17,279 nucleotides of DNA from Treponema sp. (GCA_031259515.1 JAIRLK010000040.1:1-17279); one strand, 5' to 3'; positions 6,598 through 14,268 are shown, numbered from the stretch's first letter. Notes: generated by a model not told the origin, from the letters alone. Translations and numbers: made by a program.

Positions 6598-6793
6598 GTA
6601 GTCCGGGTTGAGCGCCGCCTGTTTCAAATTTTCAAGTCCAATTTTTAAGTCCAACAAGAGGCTGTCTCGGTCCAAAAAAAGGCCAATCAGACCCTCATGC
6701 CGCCTGAAAGGGGAGGGCATTTCTCTTGCGTCTTGGCATCTGGAGCGGGGGGGAGACTTCCCGCGCCTTAAAGTGTATACTGTATCCTTCAAA

Positions 6794-6838
6794 AAGGCTA
6801 AAGCCTTGATGTCATTTTTGATGTCATTTTGATGTCAT
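6794..6838. repeat. Three GATGTCAT repeats plus adjacent small hairpin
   Basis: GATGTCAT occurs at 6808-6815, 6820-6827 and 6831-6838, at steps of 12 and 11 bases separated by T runs. It directly follows AAGGCT-AA-AGCCTT (6794-6807). The near-helical spacing upstream of maf could present a protein-binding face, or it may be replication slippage in an accessory gap. Confidence 0.55.
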
Positions 6839-6885
6839 ATAGAAGTGTTCTTCATGTCAGTAAAAATTCAATGCGGAGAGATGTA

Positions 6886-7473
6886 ATGGAATCTATCATT
6901 TTGGCGTCCGGTTCTTTACGAAGACAGGAATATTTCCGGCTTATGGGGCTGCCGTTTAATATTATGCCTTCCCTCATTAATGAGGACTATGATGCGAATT
7001 TGAGTCCCCGGGAGATAACTGAAGAGTTGGCGGTACGAAAGGTCAACCGGATTATTGAGCTTCTTCAGGGGCGGGCGCCGCCCTGGATATGCGGCGCCGA
7101 TACGGTTGTTTCGATGGACGGAAATATCTTTGGGAAGCCGTCGTCCCGGGAAGATGCCCGGAATATGCTGAACATCCTCCAGGGCCGGGATCACCATGTG
7201 ATTACCGCAGTGGCCCTCTTTAACGGCAGGGAAAAATCTATCGACTGCCGCTCGGTGCTCAGTACCGTAACCTTCAGTCCCCTCTCGGAGGTCGAAATGG
7301 AATGGTACCTCAATACCGGGGAATGGCAGGGTGTTGCGGGGGCGTATAAGATACAAGGACTGGCATCCTGTTTTATTTCCCATATCACGGGGTCTTACAC
7401 GTCCATCGTGGGCTTGCCAATGTATGAATTTTATGTCATGCTTCGCGAGAACGGGTATCCTTACGGGAACTAA
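6886..7473 (+). CDS. maf: Maf-family nucleoside triphosphate pyrophosphatase
   Basis: A 195-residue cytoplasmic enzyme of the Maf/HAM1-like fold, which hydrolyses dTTP, UTP or modified nucleotides to the monophosphate and has been linked to septum control and housecleaning. The N-terminal substrate loop A-S-G-S-L-R-R-Q-E is at residues 7-15. Catalytic candidates E33, K52, D72 (in C-G-A-D-T-V-V) and K84 (F-G-K-P) align with the family. The G-A-Y-K-I-Q-G-L-A and G-S-Y-T-S-I-V-G-L-P segments near the C-terminus fit the YhdE-like (dTTP/UTP) branch. I chose ATG 6886, with GGAGAG at 6875-6880 five bases before it; the in-frame ATGs at 6829 and 6871 add sequence not typical of the family. It stands between the transposase remnant and the rpsB block and probably has its own transcript. 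Confidence 0.9.
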   Translation: MESIILASGSLRRQEYFRLMGLPFNIMPSLINEDYDANLSPREITEELAVRKVNRIIELLQGRAPPWICGADTVVSMDGNIFGKPSSREDARNMLNILQGRDHHVITAVALFNGREKSIDCRSVLSTVTFSPLSEVEMEWYLNTGEWQGVAGAYKIQGLASCFISHITGSYTSIVGLPMYEFYVMLRENGYPYGN

Positions 7474-7480
7474 CCCGTTC

Positions 7481-7506
7481 AGGGAGTTTTTAAAACTCCT
7501 TATTTT
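7481..7506 (+). terminator. Probable rho-independent terminator after maf
   Basis: GGAGTTTT (7483-7490) pairs with AAAACTCC (7492-7499) across a single base (in practice a tighter loop with fewer pairs), and can be lengthened by flanking pairs. TTATTTT follows. It starts eight bases after the maf stop, so it likely ends the maf message and separates it from rpsB. Confidence 0.55.
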
Positions 7507-7507
7507 C

Positions 7508-7677
7508 CGTCCTCCTTTTGGAGGATGAGATAGAGGGAAGGCGCCGCCACGACGCTCCTTTCCGAAGGGACGCCGTCTATAGCCTGTCCGGGGACCGGAT
7601 GGAAGCTGGGCGGAATCTCGTGCGATGCGAATCGCAAATGCGGATAGGGGAGATTTTAGGGCGCGCGGGAGGAACAC
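7508..7677 (+). promoter_or_regulatory. Structured leader region upstream of rpsB
   Basis: This gap carries several compact stems in the rpsB direction: TCCTCC-TTTT-GGAGGA (7510-7525), TCCGG-GGA-CCGGA (7587-7599), and TGCGAT-GCGA-ATCGCA (7621-7636), the last with a GNRA-type tetraloop. The rpsB ribosome binding site GGGAGGA is at 7667-7673. Feedback control of rpsB-tsf by S2 through leader RNA is known in other bacteria, and such a role fits here. I found no clear sigma-70 promoter; TATAGC at 7578-7583 lacks a -35 partner. Confidence 0.4.
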
Positions 7678-8574
7678 ATGGCTGTAGTTACCATGAAAAG
7701 CCTGTTGGAATCGGGGGTGCATTTTGGTCACCAGGTAAAACGCTGGGACCCTCGGATGAAGAAGTATATCTTCGCCGAACGGAATGGCATCCATATTATC
7801 GATCTTCAAAAAACCATTCAGGCGATCAAAGATGCCTATGATGCGGTCAGGAAGAACGTTTCGGCGGGCAAAACTGTGTTGTTTGTGGGGACCAAGAAAC
7901 AGGCTCAGCAGGCAATCCAAAAAGAAGCCGAACGATGCGGTATGTTTTACGTCAACAACCGCTGGCTTGGCGGTATGCTCACCAATTTTGTAACCATCAA
8001 AAAGTCCCTGCTTCGTCTTAAAAAACTGGAAAAGATGGAAGTTGACGGGACCTTTGAAAACTTGACGAAAAAAGAAATCGCGTTTCTGGGTAAGGAGCGG
8101 GCAAAGCTCCAGAAAAACCTGGGGGGCATAAAAGAAATGAAGGAGCTTCCGGGCATTCTTTTCATCATTGACACCCGTAAGGAAGCCATCGCCGTGGCGG
8201 AGGCCAAGCGGCAGGGTATTCCTATTGTCGCGGTGGTGGATACTAACTGTAATCCCGAAGGGATAGATTTCCCCATTCCCGGGAACGACGACGCCATCCG
8301 GGCCATCACCCTCTTTACCCAGATTGTCGCCAACGCGGTAGTTGAGGCGGATAACGAGGCGGGGCTCAAGATCATCGAGACCCTGGGGGACGAAAACGAA
8401 GACCTGGAAGAAATCATAACCGACGTCTCCATCAAGGAAGAGGACCGGGAAATCGACATCGAATCCTATTCTTCCGGCGCGGCTCCGGTGGATGAAAAGA
8501 AAACGGAGGAAGCTGCCGCCGAGGATGAAGATGAGCTTCCGGTGGATGTTGATAAAGTTTACGACAAGGAATAA
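7678..8574 (+). CDS. rpsB: 30S ribosomal protein S2
   Basis: A 298-residue small-subunit ribosomal protein that binds the 30S head-body junction and is needed for S1 or mRNA docking. Signatures include G-V-H-F-G-H-Q (13-19), G-T-K-K-Q-A-Q (71-77), N-N-R-W-L-G-G-M-L-T-N-F (93-104) and P-G-N-D-D-A-I-R-A-I (201-210). The core ends near residue 235; the remaining 63 residues contain about 26 aspartates and glutamates, an acidic tail absent from the roughly 240-residue E. coli protein. Start ATG 7678 has GGGAGGA shortly upstream. It is the first gene of the housekeeping block, followed after 26 bases by tsf, the conserved pairing in most bacteria. Confidence 0.98.
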   Translation: MAVVTMKSLLESGVHFGHQVKRWDPRMKKYIFAERNGIHIIDLQKTIQAIKDAYDAVRKNVSAGKTVLFVGTKKQAQQAIQKEAERCGMFYVNNRWLGGMLTNFVTIKKSLLRLKKLEKMEVDGTFENLTKKEIAFLGKERAKLQKNLGGIKEMKELPGILFIIDTRKEAIAVAEAKRQGIPIVAVVDTNCNPEGIDFPIPGNDDAIRAITLFTQIVANAVVEADNEAGLKIIETLGDENEDLEEIITDVSIKEEDREIDIESYSSGAAPVDEKKTEEAAAEDEDELPVDVDKVYDKE

Positions 8575-8600
8575 ACAAACCCTTTTAAGGAGTCAGACAA

Positions 8601-9452
8601 ATGGGAATTAGCGCAGAAGATGTCAAAAAGCTCCGGGAAAAAACCGGAGCGGGTATGATGGAATGTAAAAACGCCCTGGTGGAAACCGGCGGGGATTTTG
8701 CCGGGGCGGAGAAGCTCTTGAAGGAAAAGGGGCTTGCGGCGGTGGAAAAACGCTCTGACCGGGCGACCAATGAGGGCAAGATTTTTGTGAAGATCGGGGA
8801 CCGCGCGGCGGCCTTGGTGGAGCTGGCGTCGGAAACGGATTTTGTGGCCAGAAACCCTGAATTCATCGCCTTGGGGAACGCGGTCGCGGACCAGGTTCTG
8901 GAAAAGGGCTATACTGGGCCGAATGAAGAGCTTGCGGGCATGGTAATGGACCTGGCAACGAAGATTCGGGAAAACATGAGCCTTAAGCGGGTCCATCTGG
9001 TTACGGCGGGGACCGGCGAGTATCTCGTCAAGTACATACATGGGGATGGGGCCATAGGGGTCGTGGTAAAACTGAGCGCCGCTCATCCGGAGGTCCTTCA
9101 AAAGGAGGAATTCAAGGCCCTTGCCTTTAACCTGGCCCTCCATATCGCGGCGTTTAACCCTGCAGCCCTGGACCGGGACCATGTAGACGCGGCCTTCCTC
9201 AAAGAGCAGGAGGAGATTTTCCGCAAGCAACTGAAAGGTGATGAAAAACTCCAGGGAAAACCCGCCAATGTGCTGGACAATATTCTTAAAGGAAAAGTAA
9301 ATAAATACCTGTCGGATATATGCCTTATGGAACAAGGGTATGTAAAGGACGAAAAATTCACCGTGGCCCAGGTTCTCGCCGGCACGGGGAAACAGCTTGG
9401 AACAACAGTAAGCGTGGCTGATTATGTGTACTTTAAGGTAGGAGATAGTTAA
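8601..9452 (+). CDS. tsf: Translation elongation factor Ts
   Basis: A 283-residue guanine nucleotide exchange factor that recycles EF-Tu from the GDP to the GTP form. The N-terminal UBA-like domain includes L-R-E-K-T-G-A-G-M-M-E-C-K-N-A-L (11-26). The core has S-E-T-D-F-V-A-R-N (78-85 region), where T-D-F-V at 79-82 is the segment that disturbs the magnesium site of EF-Tu. L-H-I-A-A-F further on matches the second core subdomain, and a C-terminal module (Q-V-L-A-G-T-G-K) completes the length usual for the family. The ATG at 8601 is preceded by AAGGAG at 8587-8592. Its TAA overlaps the frr start by one base (TAATG), suggesting coupled translation. Confidence 0.97.
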   Translation: MGISAEDVKKLREKTGAGMMECKNALVETGGDFAGAEKLLKEKGLAAVEKRSDRATNEGKIFVKIGDRAAALVELASETDFVARNPEFIALGNAVADQVLEKGYTGPNEELAGMVMDLATKIRENMSLKRVHLVTAGTGEYLVKYIHGDGAIGVVVKLSAAHPEVLQKEEFKALAFNLALHIAAFNPAALDRDHVDAAFLKEQEEIFRKQLKGDEKLQGKPANVLDNILKGKVNKYLSDICLMEQGYVKDEKFTVAQVLAGTGKQLGTTVSVADYVYFKVGDS

Positions 9453-10006
9453 TGCACAGCGTTATTTCTTCATCCGAAGCGCGGATGAAAAAAACCGTCG
9501 TCAATCTGAAAGAGGGGTTTGCCGCTTTGAGAACCGGCCGGGCGTCGGCGTCCCTGTTCGATAAGATAAAGATCGATTGTTACGGGGATAAAATGCCTCT
9601 CAACCAGGTGGCGGCTATTTCCATTCCCGAAGCCCGGCTTATCGTGATACAGCCCTGGGACAAGGGGCTTATCGGGGAGATTGAGAAGGCCATACGGACT
9701 TCGGAACTTTCCCTGAATCCCAGCAATGACGGAAAGGTTATCCGGATCGCCATTCCGCCTCTGACGGAGGAACGCCGGAAGGAGCTTGCCAAGCTCGCCA
9801 AAAGCCAGGCGGAACAAAGCCGGGTGGCGGTGCGGAACATCCGGCGGGACGGCAATGAAGAGCTAAAGAAAATCTTCAAGGCCGGAGAGCTTACGGAGGA
9901 TGAGGAAAGCCGGCATTCCGAAGAATTGCAGAAACTGACCGATTTCTATATCGGGAAAATCAACCAGGTTCTGGATGAAAAAGAAAAAGAAATAATGGAA
10001 GACTGA
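9452..10006 (+). CDS. frr: Ribosome recycling factor
   Basis: A 184-residue tRNA-shaped protein that, with EF-G, splits post-termination ribosomes. R-T-G-R-A-S at residues 27-32 and the Q-P-W-D-K and N-P-S-N-D-G-K-V-I-R-I segments are diagnostic, and the C-terminal helix region (about 110-184) is highly charged as expected for the three-helix bundle. The length is that of the family. Its ATG shares a base with the tsf stop, with a GGAG-type ribosome binding site (9441-9444) inside tsf. Its own TGA overlaps the uppS start by one base (TGATG). Confidence 0.97.
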   Translation: MHSVISSSEARMKKTVVNLKEGFAALRTGRASASLFDKIKIDCYGDKMPLNQVAAISIPEARLIVIQPWDKGLIGEIEKAIRTSELSLNPSNDGKVIRIAIPPLTEERRKELAKLAKSQAEQSRVAVRNIRRDGNEELKKIFKAGELTEDEESRHSEELQKLTDFYIGKINQVLDEKEKEIMED

Positions 10007-10743
10007 TGTCCGCTAAACAAGCCGCCAGCTCAAAGCCCTTCCTGGAAGAAGGTTCCTTCCCTGCCCATGTGGGCGTTATCATGGATGGTAACGGCCGCTG
10101 GGCGGTACGGCGCGGGCAAATCCGTACGCAGGGGCACCTTGAAGGACTCAAGACGGCAAAAAAAATTGTTAAAGCCGCAAGCGATATGGGTATTGCCTAC
10201 CTGACCCTGTATGTTTTCTCCACCGAAAACTGGAAGCGTACCGCTGAAGAAGTGGGGTTTATCATGGGCCTTGTAAAGCAGTACCTGGCGGCGGAACTGG
10301 ATTTTTTCAGGCGGAACCGCATCAGGATACGCTATGCTGGGGATGCCCGGGGACTGCCCCCGGACATCGCCCGGGAGATTCGGGAGGTATGCGACGACAC
10401 CCGGGATTTTTCGGGGCTGCAGGTCATCCTAGCCCTGAATTACGGGGGCCGGGATGAGATAGTCCGGGGGATACGGCGGCTTTTGGAGGCTCTTCCTTCC
10501 GGCGGGGAACTTACGGAAGCCGCCTTCCGGCAATACCTGGACAATCCCGATATTCCCGATCCGGATCTTATCATCAGGACCGCCGGGGAAATGCGGATCA
10601 GTAACTTCCTCCTGTGGGAAGGGGCCTATACGGAATACTGGGTTTCGGAAAAACTGTGGCCCGATTTTACGGAAGAAGACTTTGCCTTGGCGGTAACCCG
10701 GTTTCAGGGCCGTGAACGGCGGTATGGCGGCGTAACAGGATGA
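10006..10743 (+). CDS. uppS: Isoprenyl transferase (undecaprenyl diphosphate synthase)
   Basis: A 245-residue cytoplasmic or membrane-associated cis-prenyltransferase that adds isopentenyl units to farnesyl diphosphate to make the C55 lipid carrier of peptidoglycan synthesis. The first signature V-I-M-D-G-N-G-R-W-A is at about 24-33, with D27 matching the catalytic aspartate. Y-V-F-S-T-E-N-W-K-R lies near residue 70 and N-Y-G-G-R-D-E-I near 147. The late motif is R191-T-A-G-E-M-R197-I-S-N-F-L-L-W-E, differing from the common R-T-S-G-E-Q-R by S to A and Q to M while keeping both diphosphate-binding arginines. The start overlaps frr by one base and its stop overlaps cdsA by four bases (ATGA). 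Confidence 0.96.
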   Translation: MSAKQAASSKPFLEEGSFPAHVGVIMDGNGRWAVRRGQIRTQGHLEGLKTAKKIVKAASDMGIAYLTLYVFSTENWKRTAEEVGFIMGLVKQYLAAELDFFRRNRIRIRYAGDARGLPPDIAREIREVCDDTRDFSGLQVILALNYGGRDEIVRGIRRLLEALPSGGELTEAAFRQYLDNPDIPDPDLIIRTAGEMRISNFLLWEGAYTEYWVSEKLWPDFTEEDFALAVTRFQGRERRYGGVTG

Positions 10744-11594
10744 AAAAACTAATCCAGCGTATCCTTCTATTCGTCATCACCGTGCCTCTTGTCATGGTTG
10801 TTGTGGTATTTCTGCCGTACCGCAACTATCTGGCCACAAGCTTCATCGTTATCGTCTTGAGCGCCCTGGGGTCCGTTGAGTTCGCCGCCATGCTGAACAA
10901 GAAAAACGGCGCCGTCTCCACCAGGGAGGCCGGTATACTTGGGGCCCTGGGTCCTGCGGCCATGACGCTGACGGTGAGTTTTGGCCTTAGCTTTTACGTT
11001 TTTCCCGGCGTCCTTATGGCGGCCTTCTCCTGGCTGCTTCTTTCCCAGGTTTTTACTCCTCCGGAAAAATTCAATAACTCCTTGTATCATATCATATCGG
11101 GGTTTGCGGTGATGATCTATCCGGGGTTTTTTATGAGTTGGATCATCCTGATGGTTCACTTCCTTCACGCGAATCTGGTTATCCTGGGATTCTTCTTTAT
11201 CGTTGTGGTCAACGATTCGGCGGCTTGGGCTATGGGTATGCTCTTTGGGGGGAACAACCGGGGGATCATACCGGCAAGCCCCAATAAGAGCGTTGCGGGT
11301 TTTATCGGCGGTTTTGCCGGGTCCATCCTGATCGGCCTGGGGGCCGCCTGGTTCTTTCCCGCGGCTTTTTCGTCAACGATCCTGCCTTCTCTTTTGGCGG
11401 GCGTCATCCTGGGTTTTGTTTCCGCAGCCGCCGCTTCCCTGGGAGACCTGGCCGAGTCGGTCATGAAGCGGAGTTCTTCGATCAAGGATTCAGGCGGGCT
11501 TATCCCCGGCAGGGGAGGGGTCCTGGATTCCATTGATTCTATAGCTATGGCGGCGCCGGTGTACTATGGGCTTTACCGGTTTCTTTTTATGTGA
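10740..11594 (+). CDS. cdsA: Phosphatidate cytidylyltransferase
   Basis: A 284-residue inner-membrane enzyme that makes CDP-diacylglycerol from phosphatidic acid and CTP for phospholipid synthesis. Several hydrophobic segments span the N-terminal two thirds. The conserved C-terminal signature is present: G-D-L-A-E-S-x-M-K-R (to 244), I-K-D-S-G (248-252), then P-G-R-G-G-V-L-D-S-I-D-S (256-267). D250, D263 and D266 keep the metal-binding acidic residues. Two usual residues differ: R258 stands where histidine is common (G-H-G-G) and S264 where arginine is common (D-R-x-D). The ATG overlaps the uppS stop in an ATGA arrangement. The family call is secure; the changes look like lineage variation rather than damage. 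Confidence 0.94.
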   Translation: MKKLIQRILLFVITVPLVMVVVVFLPYRNYLATSFIVIVLSALGSVEFAAMLNKKNGAVSTREAGILGALGPAAMTLTVSFGLSFYVFPGVLMAAFSWLLLSQVFTPPEKFNNSLYHIISGFAVMIYPGFFMSWIILMVHFLHANLVILGFFFIVVVNDSAAWAMGMLFGGNNRGIIPASPNKSVAGFIGGFAGSILIGLGAAWFFPAAFSSTILPSLLAGVILGFVSAAAASLGDLAESVMKRSSSIKDSGGLIPGRGGVLDSIDSIAMAAPVYYGLYRFLFM

Positions 11595-11595
11595 C

Positions 11596-11625
11596 CGGGT
11601 TTTTCAAACCTTGGGTTACCCGCCC
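11596..11625 (+). other. Small hairpin between cdsA and dxr
   Basis: GGTTT (11598-11602) pairs with AAACC (11606-11610) around TTC, and an outer CGGGT/ACCCG alternative pairing surrounds it. No T run follows, so it is not an evident terminator. The dxr start downstream has only a weak ribosome binding site, so local structure may affect its translation. Confidence 0.25.
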
Positions 11626-11649
11626 ACGTAGGCAACGGATGGTTGGGAA

Positions 11650-12822
11650 ATGAAGAAGCGGATAGCGGTTCTTGGGGCCACCGGGTCCATCGGGAAAAGC
11701 ACTATTGACGTATTACGAGAAGGAAGGGAATATTTTGAGGCGGTCCTGCTCTCCAGCCATAGGGATGTTTCCGGCCTTCTTGCCCTTTCCCGGGAATTCC
11801 CCGGAGCGGCGCTGGCTCTGACCGGCCTGGAATCGGCGCCGGGGGTTTCGGCCTTGCCCAAAGGCGTCTATAGGGGGAAGGCCGGCCTGCTCCGGGCCGT
11901 AGCCGGGACCGCGCCTGACCTGACGGTGAACGGCATCGCCGGGGCGGCGGGACTGGAGCCGTCTTTGGCGGCTCTGGAGGCCGGGGCGGATCTTGCCTTG
12001 GCGAACAAGGAAACCGTGGTTATGGCCGCCCCGCTGGTTTTCGCCCTGGCGAAAAAAAAAGGCCGCCGCATTTTGCCGGTAGATTCGGAACATCATGCCG
12101 TTTCAAGCCTGCTGGAAGCCCGCCGCAGGGAGAATGTCGAGGAGATCATCCTTACCGCTTCGGGAGGGCCCTTTAGAAAGCGGAAACGGGAAGATTTTGC
12201 CCAAATAACCGTGGAGGAAGCCCTGGCCCATCCCACTTGGAATATGGGCCCCAAAATCACCATTGATTCGGCCTCCCTGGCGAACAAGGGGCTGGAAGTG
12301 ATTGAGGCGGCAGGGCTTTTCAACATGCCTCCGGATCGGATTACGGTGGTCATACACCCTCAGAGCATCGTTCATTCCATGGTGCGTCTGAAAGACGGTG
12401 CGGTGTACGCCCAGCTTTCCCGGCCTGACATGCGGCTTCCCATTCACAACGCCCTGTATTATCCTGAGTGTACGCCTTGTTCTTTGGGGCGCCTGGATTT
12501 TACCGGCGGCCTGACGCTGGAGTTTGAGGCTCCGGATTTCGAGGCCTTCCCTATGCTTCCCCTGGCGTATGAAGCCGTCAAGCAAGGGGGGCTTTATCCT
12601 GCGGCGTACAACGCCGCCAATGAGGAAGCGGCGGCGGCGTTTTTAACAAAAAAAGCCGGTTTTCTTGATATACCTCGTATTGTTGAGTATGTTTTGGATA
12701 GGGACTGGCATACAACCGGGAATCTTGAAAGCCCGGAAGCATTGCGAGTTATATTGGAAGCTGACGGAATGGCCAGAAAGATCGCCCATGCGTATATTTC
12801 GGAGAATAATCTATGCTCATAA
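11650..12822 (+). CDS. dxr: 1-deoxy-D-xylulose 5-phosphate reductoisomerase
   Basis: A 390-residue cytoplasmic enzyme of the MEP isoprenoid pathway, converting DXP to 2-C-methyl-D-erythritol 4-phosphate with NADPH. The N-terminal nucleotide loop G-A-T-G-S-I-G is at 9-15, A-N-K-E-T-V-V near 117-123, and the metal ligands are D145 and E147 (V-D-S-E-H), E216 and E219 (N-K-G-L-E-V-I-E-A). The substrate-loop region contains H-P-T-W-N-M-G and later H-P-Q-S-I-V-H-S-M. Length is normal. ATG 11650 is the only plausible start because a stop lies in frame at 11629; the G-rich TTGGGA just before it is a poor, close ribosome binding site. The gene supplies isoprenoid units used by UppS upstream, and its end overlaps rseP by ten bases. 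Confidence 0.97.
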   Translation: MKKRIAVLGATGSIGKSTIDVLREGREYFEAVLLSSHRDVSGLLALSREFPGAALALTGLESAPGVSALPKGVYRGKAGLLRAVAGTAPDLTVNGIAGAAGLEPSLAALEAGADLALANKETVVMAAPLVFALAKKKGRRILPVDSEHHAVSSLLEARRRENVEEIILTASGGPFRKRKREDFAQITVEEALAHPTWNMGPKITIDSASLANKGLEVIEAAGLFNMPPDRITVVIHPQSIVHSMVRLKDGAVYAQLSRPDMRLPIHNALYYPECTPCSLGRLDFTGGLTLEFEAPDFEAFPMLPLAYEAVKQGGLYPAAYNAANEEAAAAFLTKKAGFLDIPRIVEYVLDRDWHTTGNLESPEALRVILEADGMARKIAHAYISENNLCS

Positions 12823-14171
12823 CTAAAATCATTTTAGGTTTGTTGGGTCTTGGAATCGTGGTATTCATCCATGAACTGGGACATTTTCTTGCGGCCCGCC
12901 TGGTGGGTATTGATGTGGAAGCTTTCTCGATAGGGTGGGGTAACCCCATCCTTAAAAAGAAGGTGGGGGAGGTGGAATACCGCCTCGGCATGTTCCCCAT
13001 AGGGGGCTATTGCAAGATGAAGGGGGAGAACGAGTTCCAGGAAGCCTACGAAAAGGTGGAACAGGAAATTCCCCAGGTAACCGGTACCTACTACGGCGTC
13101 AGCCCTATACGGCGCATAATCGTATCCTTTGCCGGGCCCCTCTTCAACCTGCTCTTCGCCATCCTGGTGCTGGCGGTCATTTGGGGCGTGGGCTTTGAGA
13201 TTCATACCCTGGATAACCGCATAGTCCTGGCGTCGGACGTGAACCCCGGCGATTGGTATCCCGCCGACGAAGCGGGGCTTATGACCGGGGACCGGATTGT
13301 AAGAATCGGGAACAAGGCCGTAACCAACTTTCGGGATATACAGGAGGCCGTAACCTCCTACCCGGAAAAGGACCTGGCGGTAACGGTGGAACGGGACGCC
13401 GCCATCCTGGAATTCACGGTGCGGCCCGATCTTGACAAGACCACCGGGGCGGGAAAAATCGGGGTGTACTACTGGGCCGATCCGGTAATAGGGGCGGTTG
13501 TTCCAGAAAGCCCCGCCGCCATTGCGGGTATAGAAGTGGGAGACCGGATACGTACAGTCAACGGGCAAGCGATCCCCTATACGGCGGCCATGTTCGGCCT
13601 GCTCCGGGATCAGCCGCCGGTACTAACGGTAGAATACGAGCGGCAGGGCGGAATAAAAACCACGGATATCGTTCTCTCCTATACCGACGGCCAGATGGCG
13701 GATATAGGCATGGCCTACCAGACGATTCAATACCGTACCCCTTCATACTCGCCCTTAGGAGCCTTGGTACAGGGCGCCCGGGAGGCATGGAAGACCTTCG
13801 TTATCTCCCTCAAAAGCCTTGCCCTGCTCTTTAGGGGTATAGACCTGACCCAGGCCGTTTCCGGACCCATACGGATCACCTATATGGTAGGGGATGTGGC
13901 CGCCGAAGGCTTTGGTCAGAGCATAGGGGCGGGGTTAAGCTCTACCGCCAACTTTCTGGCCCTTATTTCCATTGCCCTCTGCATCATGAACCTCCTTCCC
14001 CTTCCGGTGCTTGACGGCGGCATGATCCTGCTGTTTATTGTTGAAATCATCAAAGGCCATCCCTTGCGGCCCAAGGCCATCTATGCCTTCCAAACCGTCG
14101 GGGTGGTTCTGATCTTTGGGTTGATGATCTTCGCGGTCTTTGGGGACATCCTGTTCCTGGTCCGGCGTTGA
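12813..14171 (+). CDS. rseP: RseP-family site-2 zinc metalloprotease (M50)
   Basis: A 452-residue intramembrane protease that cuts membrane-anchored substrates such as anti-sigma factors and leftover signal peptides. The first membrane segment holds the zinc motif H20-E-L-G-H24. F-S-I-G-W-G-N-P and G-G-Y-C-K-M follow. Two tandem PDZ-like domains lie at about 143-208 and 225-295, each with the G-D-R-I core, as in the E. coli protein. The third zinc ligand region N-L-L-P-L-P-V-L-D-G-G, with D401, is in a late membrane segment. The ATG at 12813 is ten bases inside dxr and is preceded by GGAG at 12801-12804. Anti-sigma and sigma genes are not in this window, so the target is unknown. Confidence 0.96.
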   Translation: MLITKIILGLLGLGIVVFIHELGHFLAARLVGIDVEAFSIGWGNPILKKKVGEVEYRLGMFPIGGYCKMKGENEFQEAYEKVEQEIPQVTGTYYGVSPIRRIIVSFAGPLFNLLFAILVLAVIWGVGFEIHTLDNRIVLASDVNPGDWYPADEAGLMTGDRIVRIGNKAVTNFRDIQEAVTSYPEKDLAVTVERDAAILEFTVRPDLDKTTGAGKIGVYYWADPVIGAVVPESPAAIAGIEVGDRIRTVNGQAIPYTAAMFGLLRDQPPVLTVEYERQGGIKTTDIVLSYTDGQMADIGMAYQTIQYRTPSYSPLGALVQGAREAWKTFVISLKSLALLFRGIDLTQAVSGPIRITYMVGDVAAEGFGQSIGAGLSSTANFLALISIALCIMNLLPLPVLDGGMILLFIVEIIKGHPLRPKAIYAFQTVGVVLIFGLMIFAVFGDILFLVRR

Positions 14172-14233
14172 CGAGGCGGGCGTGAAACGGGAATACCGTC
14201 TTTTCCCTACAAAACGAGACTTTGTACCACAAG

Positions 14234-14262
14234 AATCCCGATTATCGGGCTCCTTTGGGATT
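14234..14262 (+). promoter_or_regulatory. Competing hairpins in front of the propeller gene
   Basis: CCCGA (14237-14241) can pair with TCGGG (14245-14249), or AATCCC (14234-14239) can pair with GGGATT (14257-14262). The two are mutually exclusive because they share the CCC. The second would cover GGGA at 14257-14260, the only Shine-Dalgarno-like stretch before the proposed GTG start at 14269. Confidence 0.3.
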
Positions 14263-14268
14263 TTATGC

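Larger units (their letters stand above)
6418..6885. other. Intergenic stretch with transposase remnant and short repeats
   Basis: This 468-base gap has no intact gene that I can support. It holds the InsA-like remnant (listed separately), a close repeat of AAGTCCAA separated by six bases near 6639-6660, a GC hairpin near 6746-6763, the small inverted repeat AAGGCT-AA-AGCCTT at 6794-6807 and three GATGTCAT copies. No good sigma-70 promoter for maf was found. TATAGA at 6838-6843 has no well-spaced -35 partner. Confidence 0.5.

Noticed and set aside
6589..6792. Minus-strand 67-codon open frame in the gap before maf
   Set aside because: No ribosome binding site or family pattern seen; it lies in a degraded stretch.
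6808..6838. CRISPR-like array
   Set aside because: Units are only eight bases with 3-4 base spacers made of T; not a CRISPR structure.
6916..7920. Long minus-strand open frame across maf and the start of rpsB
   Set aside because: It is antisense to two well-identified genes and shows no family features.
8559..9335. Minus-strand open frame of 258 codons opposite tsf
   Set aside because: A shadow of tsf codon bias; no domain signals.
12834..13568. Minus-strand open frame of 244 codons opposite rseP
   Set aside because: Antisense to the conserved HExxH and PDZ coding region; low-complexity composition without recognisable domains.
14140..14268. ATG 14140 as start of the propeller protein
   Set aside because: The leader overlaps the rseP end and would place about 43 residues before a clean signal peptide.
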